From Chlorogloeopsis sp038404745 (lineage in GTDB: Bacteria > Cyanobacteriota > Cyanobacteriia > Cyanobacteriales > Nostocaceae), in contig NZ_JAYKTT020000045.1 in the NCBI RefSeq assembly GCF_038404745.2, positions 62,001 through 126,000 of the forward strand: DNA of 64,000 nucleotides, given 5' to 3'. Below the pieces are notes generated by a model, which was given only the letters and a program-made list of their open reading frames with translations, ran no database searches and was not told the DNA's origin. How positions within the stretch are numbered: position 1 is the first letter of the stretch; every line of letters starts with the position of its first letter. Of this stretch, positions 60,475-64,000 are shown one piece after another. The translations under genes were made by a program, and so were the position numbers.

Positions 60475-62159
60475 TGCTGTTTGTTGGATCTAATTTTCAG
60501 CGCTTTTATAAAGCCCCACGCGCCGAGCGTCAAGAGTCCAAATATAGGTGTAGATTCGGGTACAGATTGAGGTGAGCTTTCCTTAGAAATTGGACGCATT
60601 TTGAAACTGCCGATACGGTCATTAAATGCTAGTTGAATCGGGAAAGCTGTTTCTTGTGTTGAACCAAATAGTGAATCGATGTCAGTGATTTTAAAGTTGG
60701 AAATACCATGACCAAATAAGGAAACGAAGTCTAAGCTCTCTCCGGGACTGAATTCACCAAGAATAGTATCTCCTACTGAAACGGTAAATCGATTGTCGTC
60801 TCCAATTGGGAAGTCAAGAATTTCAGTAAATAGTGTGTCATCTAGTGCTTGGAATTCAAAACCATAGGTAGTGTATGGGTCGTACCAACGGCAGCCAGGA
60901 ACGTTGCGGAATACTTGCCAGTTTCCATCTCTTGCATTGGGGAGGATTGGATTGTCTTGAGTTCCTCCTGGCCGTTCTCTGCTGACACCACCACCTCCGC
61001 TATTAGCTCCAATCACATATGGAAAATCATTTTCATGTTCAAACACTTGGACAGTAAGCTCGTATTTGCCTCCATCTTTGCCACGAATATGATTGCCGCC
61101 ATCGCCATATGCACCTACAGTTAGGTTGATAGTTCCATCACTTGAAACGTTACCTGTTAATGCAGAAGCAAAGCCATCTCCTACAGGGCTACTATCATTG
61201 TCATAACCCCAAGTTTCATAGTTATGTCTTGCTTCCAAATATGTATTTGGATTGCATATATTTCCAGGTATATCGTTATTTATCTCGGCATGAAATTTTG
61301 CTCCTGGAGTAAGTTTTGTCAGTTGGAATGTATCTGTTTCTCCACTGGAGTAAAGACTATCGGCGAAGGTTTTTTGTATCTCATACTCGTCACGATAGTT
61401 TTTCCAACCCCATTTAATTCCGTTGTAAATCTTGACTTCTCTTCTACTACTGTTAGGAGATGTTATCTCCTCAGCCAAGAAAAGAAGTGCCTCAAAGTAA
61501 TTCTTATTTTGAGCAGCTTGTAAGCCAGGGTTATAAGGTATATCGATAAAAGAGCTTTCACTAACGTAGTAATTAACTTCATCAGCAAAGGGAGTATCTC
61601 TTCTAAAGTCATTATCAATGTACCAAATATTAGGAAAAAGACCTACTCTATCAGAATAGTTAGCCCGGAATGCTTGAATCCAGTGAACTTTTCCTTGCCC
61701 TAGTTGAGGATCTCCAGGCGCAGGAAGATATTTTAAATGAAAAGAAGCCCCAACTCCATCATCTCGAAGTTCCTCGTCAGGGTCTATTGGTAATTCCAAA
61801 CCACAAAGATCCCCGTAGCCACATGCGACATAATCTTTAATTTCAAAACTACCCTTTAAATCCTGATCGGCAGGTTTGAAATCCCAACCTAACAGACCCT
61901 GATTAGACTGAAGAACCCATAATGCAAGTGTAATGTTAAATGTAGTTGAACCACCAAGACGGAGAGGTTCTGTCCATAATCTCCTATCTACTTCTGTTAT
62001 ACCAAAAACACCGTCAGCATTATAGCTTGTAGTTGGTTTCCAATTGTCAGTTGCACCAGGGCTAGAGGGGATAATAGTAAATGCAAAACTTGCTTGTCCC
62101 GTTACCCCAACTATTAAAACCGATGCAAACCAAGCTATAGAATGTTGTATGAATCGCAT
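60471..62159 (-). CDS. PEP-CTERM sorting-signal protein
   Basis: A 562-residue secreted protein. The signal peptide is about 1-27 (ASVLIVGVTGQASFA). The body is polar and aromatic-rich without a domain I know. The C terminus is a PEP-CTERM tripartite signal: V-P-E-S-T-P, a TM helix IFGLLTLGAWGFIKAL and a basic tail KIRSNK. Such proteins are sorted by exosortase and are linked to exopolysaccharide export. The neighbouring O-antigen-ligase-type gene overlaps its stop, fitting that link. No exosortase is in the window. Confidence 0.88.
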   Translation of the reverse strand: MRFIQHSIAWFASVLIVGVTGQASFAFTIIPSSPGATDNWKPTTSYNADGVFGITEVDRRLWTEPLRLGGSTTFNITLALWVLQSNQGLLGWDFKPADQDLKGSFEIKDYVACGYGDLCGLELPIDPDEELRDDGVGASFHLKYLPAPGDPQLGQGKVHWIQAFRANYSDRVGLFPNIWYIDNDFRRDTPFADEVNYYVSESSFIDIPYNPGLQAAQNKNYFEALLFLAEEITSPNSSRREVKIYNGIKWGWKNYRDEYEIQKTFADSLYSSGETDTFQLTKLTPGAKFHAEINNDIPGNICNPNTYLEARHNYETWGYDNDSSPVGDGFASALTGNVSSDGTINLTVGAYGDGGNHIRGKDGGKYELTVQVFEHENDFPYVIGANSGGGGVSRERPGGTQDNPILPNARDGNWQVFRNVPGCRWYDPYTTYGFEFQALDDTLFTEILDFPIGDDNRFTVSVGDTILGEFSPGESLDFVSLFGHGISNFKITDIDSLFGSTQETAFPIQLAFNDRIGSFKMRPISKESSPQSVPESTPIFGLLTLGAWGFIKALKIRSNKQQ

Positions 62160-62226
62160 TTTTTGTAACTCCTCTGTGTATTGAAGTTCAAAGAGATGTC
62201 ATTTTGATTGTGAAATCAGATATAAA

Positions 62227-63408
62227 TTATCGAGATAATGATTCTGATTTACTCGATGGATTGACAAGACGAAACTCTACAAATGGCATAGCCAACCAAC
62301 CATTCCAAACTGTTTCTGATACTTTTTCTTGCGGACACTTAGCTGACCGTTCAGAAATGTGATAAATGAGTTGTAGTCGATATAATGTGTCACATTTAAG
62401 ACCAGGAAAATAATAAAAACCGCAATCTCTTAAGCCGCGAGCTTGATTAGTAATAGCAAGTTCAAGCTGACCATTACGCCAAAAAATCATTGCTTCTAAA
62501 TCAAAAAATGTACTTTCTCTTGGTTGAACTAAATAATATTGTGTTCTCTTACCTAGTCCAGGTCTAACCATTTCGCTAAACCAATTGATTTCTTTCCCAT
62601 CGATATCAATTAGAGTTACGTTGATAGAATGTGCTTGGTAAAAGCGAAAAGCAGTTGATGTGTTGTTAGTAACACGAATCCCTAAATTTATATCTGTTTT
62701 GGCTCCACTTTGCATGGGAGGGATAGCCAAAACAGACTCCGGCATATCTGTTTTGAACAGGACTCCATCAATTTCTATTGCATAAATATCAGTTGATAAG
62801 GGTTGAACTAGACGAATATTTAACCAAGGTGTAACCAAAATTTGTGAATTAGTTTCTCGTACAGTTCTTTCTTGGCTATTGTTAAATCTTGAGACATATG
62901 TAGTTTTGTTGTCAGTATTCAAAATCAATCGAAGCTGATAGGTTTCTGGCTGAAGTACTTTAAAATACCAGAAGTAATTAGGCGTAATAGAACCAATTAC
63001 GTAATCAGGAATAGTAGGAATTTTTAGTTGTAGAGAGTTATCTTGCCAAAAGAGTCTTGCAGTTAGAGAAAAAGTTGTGCGGCATTTAGACCTAATTGTA
63101 AACCACTCGAATTGTCTGGTATGGTTACTCTCCATCAGTCTGTTTAACTGATTATTAGTAATGCCTTCTTCAATCACTAAATCTCCTTGTATTATTTGTC
63201 CATCTGATGTCAAAAGCTCTGGGATAAAAGCTTGCAAAGGGTTAAGATAAAAATAATTTGAATTATTGTGGTTGATACTCACACATAATTTGATTGGAAC
63301 ATCAACTCCATTTTGATTTTTTGGAATGGGATAAATTCTGGTAGGAAAGAGTAGTGTATTAGGATTAACAACCTCTATGCATATACCATTAGATTCAAAA
63401 GATGTCAT
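62227..63408 (-). CDS. Two-repeat protein of unknown function
   Basis: A 393-residue protein made of two copies of a domain of about 190 residues (about 1-200 and 203-390). Each has a C-terminal strand pattern F/L-x-x-R-L-V-x-P (LNIRLVQPLS; FVEFRLVNPSS) and a middle L-R-x-x-N-N-x-x-x/T-N-N-T-S-T segment. There is no signal peptide or membrane span. The same domain is present once in the 63461 protein next to it. Beta-rich composition suggests an adhesive or carbohydrate-type scaffold, but I do not recognise the family. It precedes the PEP-CTERM gene on the same strand by 67 bases. Confidence 0.8.
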   Translation of the reverse strand: MTSFESNGICIEVVNPNTLLFPTRIYPIPKNQNGVDVPIKLCVSINHNNSNYFYLNPLQAFIPELLTSDGQIIQGDLVIEEGITNNQLNRLMESNHTRQFEWFTIRSKCRTTFSLTARLFWQDNSLQLKIPTIPDYVIGSITPNYFWYFKVLQPETYQLRLILNTDNKTTYVSRFNNSQERTVRETNSQILVTPWLNIRLVQPLSTDIYAIEIDGVLFKTDMPESVLAIPPMQSGAKTDINLGIRVTNNTSTAFRFYQAHSINVTLIDIDGKEINWFSEMVRPGLGKRTQYYLVQPRESTFFDLEAMIFWRNGQLELAITNQARGLRDCGFYYFPGLKCDTLYRLQLIYHISERSAKCPQEKVSETVWNGWLAMPFVEFRLVNPSSKSESLSR

Positions 63409-63460
63409 GTTGGCTGTCCTCTCAATTTTCAGGTTTTCATGCGCGTCAAACTTTTTGACT

Positions 63461-63991
63461 TCAAGCTTGAACTAGGCAAAATTTCACGAAGGGCGTATGC
63501 ACCATACCTCTCCAAAAATCTTCAAACGAACCTATATCTAATGGATTTGTTAGCGATCTGTATGTCAACCGAACCTGATAAGTACCCAACTTCAAGCCAT
63601 TAAACGACCAATAACCTCTACCTGTACCACGAACTATCAAGTTCAATAGCCCATTCATCTGCCTTTCAAAGTGTGCATTAACAAAGAACATCACACTTTT
63701 TCCAGGCTCAACCAAATGATAATCCGATTCCCTAGCACCAACCCACCCAGTGCTGCCAGCGCCTAGATTCTGCCCTAAAATACAACCATCTGCTCCCATC
63801 AGTGCTGGAATCAAGGTGGTAAATGAGCAGAAGCACTGAGAAGTTGATGTGTTGTTTGTGATGCGAAGCCCAATCTGTACAGAGGAACTGGCATCGGATA
63901 GCTGAGAGTGCGAAATAGTCCATATTTGCTCTGGCACCACAGTTTCAAAGCAAACATTATTGACTTGCACTTGATTATTATTAGATCCCAT
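63461..63991 (-). CDS. Single-repeat protein of the same unknown family
   Basis: A 176-residue protein aligning with either half of the 393-residue neighbour: IGLRITNNTSTSQCFCSF against LGIRVTNNTSTAFRFYQA, LVEPGKSVMFFVNAHF against LVQPRESTFFDLEAMI, LKLGTYQVRLTYR against LKCDTLYRLQLIYH, and the end HTPFVKFCLVQA against MPFVEFRLVNPSS. It has no signal peptide. It lies 52 bases upstream of that gene on the same strand and begins close to the window edge; upstream operon members could lie beyond. Confidence 0.78.
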   Translation of the reverse strand: MGSNNNQVQVNNVCFETVVPEQIWTISHSQLSDASSSVQIGLRITNNTSTSQCFCSFTTLIPALMGADGCILGQNLGAGSTGWVGARESDYHLVEPGKSVMFFVNAHFERQMNGLLNLIVRGTGRGYWSFNGLKLGTYQVRLTYRSLTNPLDIGSFEDFWRGMVHTPFVKFCLVQA

Positions 63992-64000
63992 CGGTTCAAC

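Noticed and set aside
1..64000. tRNA, rRNA, intact IS elements or prophage
   Set aside because: None of their signatures (T-arm GTTCGAATC-type boxes, transposase DDE or HUH proteins, phage structural genes) was seen on either strand.

Overview
The window looks like chromosomal DNA of a filamentous, probably heterocyst-forming cyanobacterium. The palindrome GCGATCGC (HIP1) recurs every kilobase or so. There is a gene for a Psb35-like photosystem II protein, an SLH/OprB-type porin, an RppA/RppB two-component pair and a PEP-CTERM protein. The gaps hold the short tandem and inverted repeats typical of Nostocales. I saw no tRNA, rRNA, CRISPR array or intact insertion sequence. This is a reading by eye; no database search was run.

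Layout. (1) 0-9.9 kb is a heavy-metal (probably copper) handling island: an RND efflux adaptor and pump, a DUF411 protein, a lipoprotein, a DUF305 protein, a small CxxC redox protein, a truncated YHS-domain fragment and the RppA/RppB pair. Two promoters inside it share the long-spacer palindrome layout used by MerR-family activators. (2) 9.8-17 kb is mixed and partly decayed: hisC, a LysR regulator coupled to a truncated methyltransferase and divergent from an intact one, a hydratase-like lipoprotein, a dienelactone hydrolase pseudogene, and two copies of a ~92 bp terminal-inverted-repeat element. (3) 17.8-21.2 kb is a nitrate/taurine-type ABC transporter operon (permease, Tat lipoprotein binding protein, ATPase). 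(4) 21.5-36.4 kb is mostly housekeeping: rsmB, TerB-like, Psb35-like, a class A PBP, folK, Nudix, a pterin dehydratase, a porin, Rrf2-cysK, a J-domain protein and a tandem-domain pterin synthase. It also contains a 1.2 kb gap with what looks like a structured RNA and a 23-codon ORF behind a perfect Shine-Dalgarno. (5) 37-43.3 kb has a glycosyltransferase, a PrsW-like protease coupled to a methyltransferase, mscL, and a tetR/FAD-monooxygenase divergent pair with three palindromic operator candidates.

(6) 43.4-46.5 kb is the most unusual gene: one 1026-residue polypeptide joining an N-terminal cytosine-C5 DNA methyltransferase to a C-terminal SacI-family-like PD-(D/E)XK nuclease. It is AT-rich, lacks HIP1 sites, and is bracketed by a 23 bp direct repeat derived from the end of the neighbouring monooxygenase gene. 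It reads as a mobile single-gene restriction-modification system. (7) 46.6-64 kb carries a DUF3352 protein, an M1 aminopeptidase with HEAT repeats, an EamA transporter, a fasciclin protein, a GST, a HerA-type ATPase, and a leftward run of four genes: two proteins built from one unrecognised ~180-190 residue repeat domain, then a PEP-CTERM protein overlapping an O-antigen-ligase-family protein.

Where an upstream ATG or GTG has a much better ribosome binding site or family match than the longest reading frame, the shorter start is reported and the reason is given.
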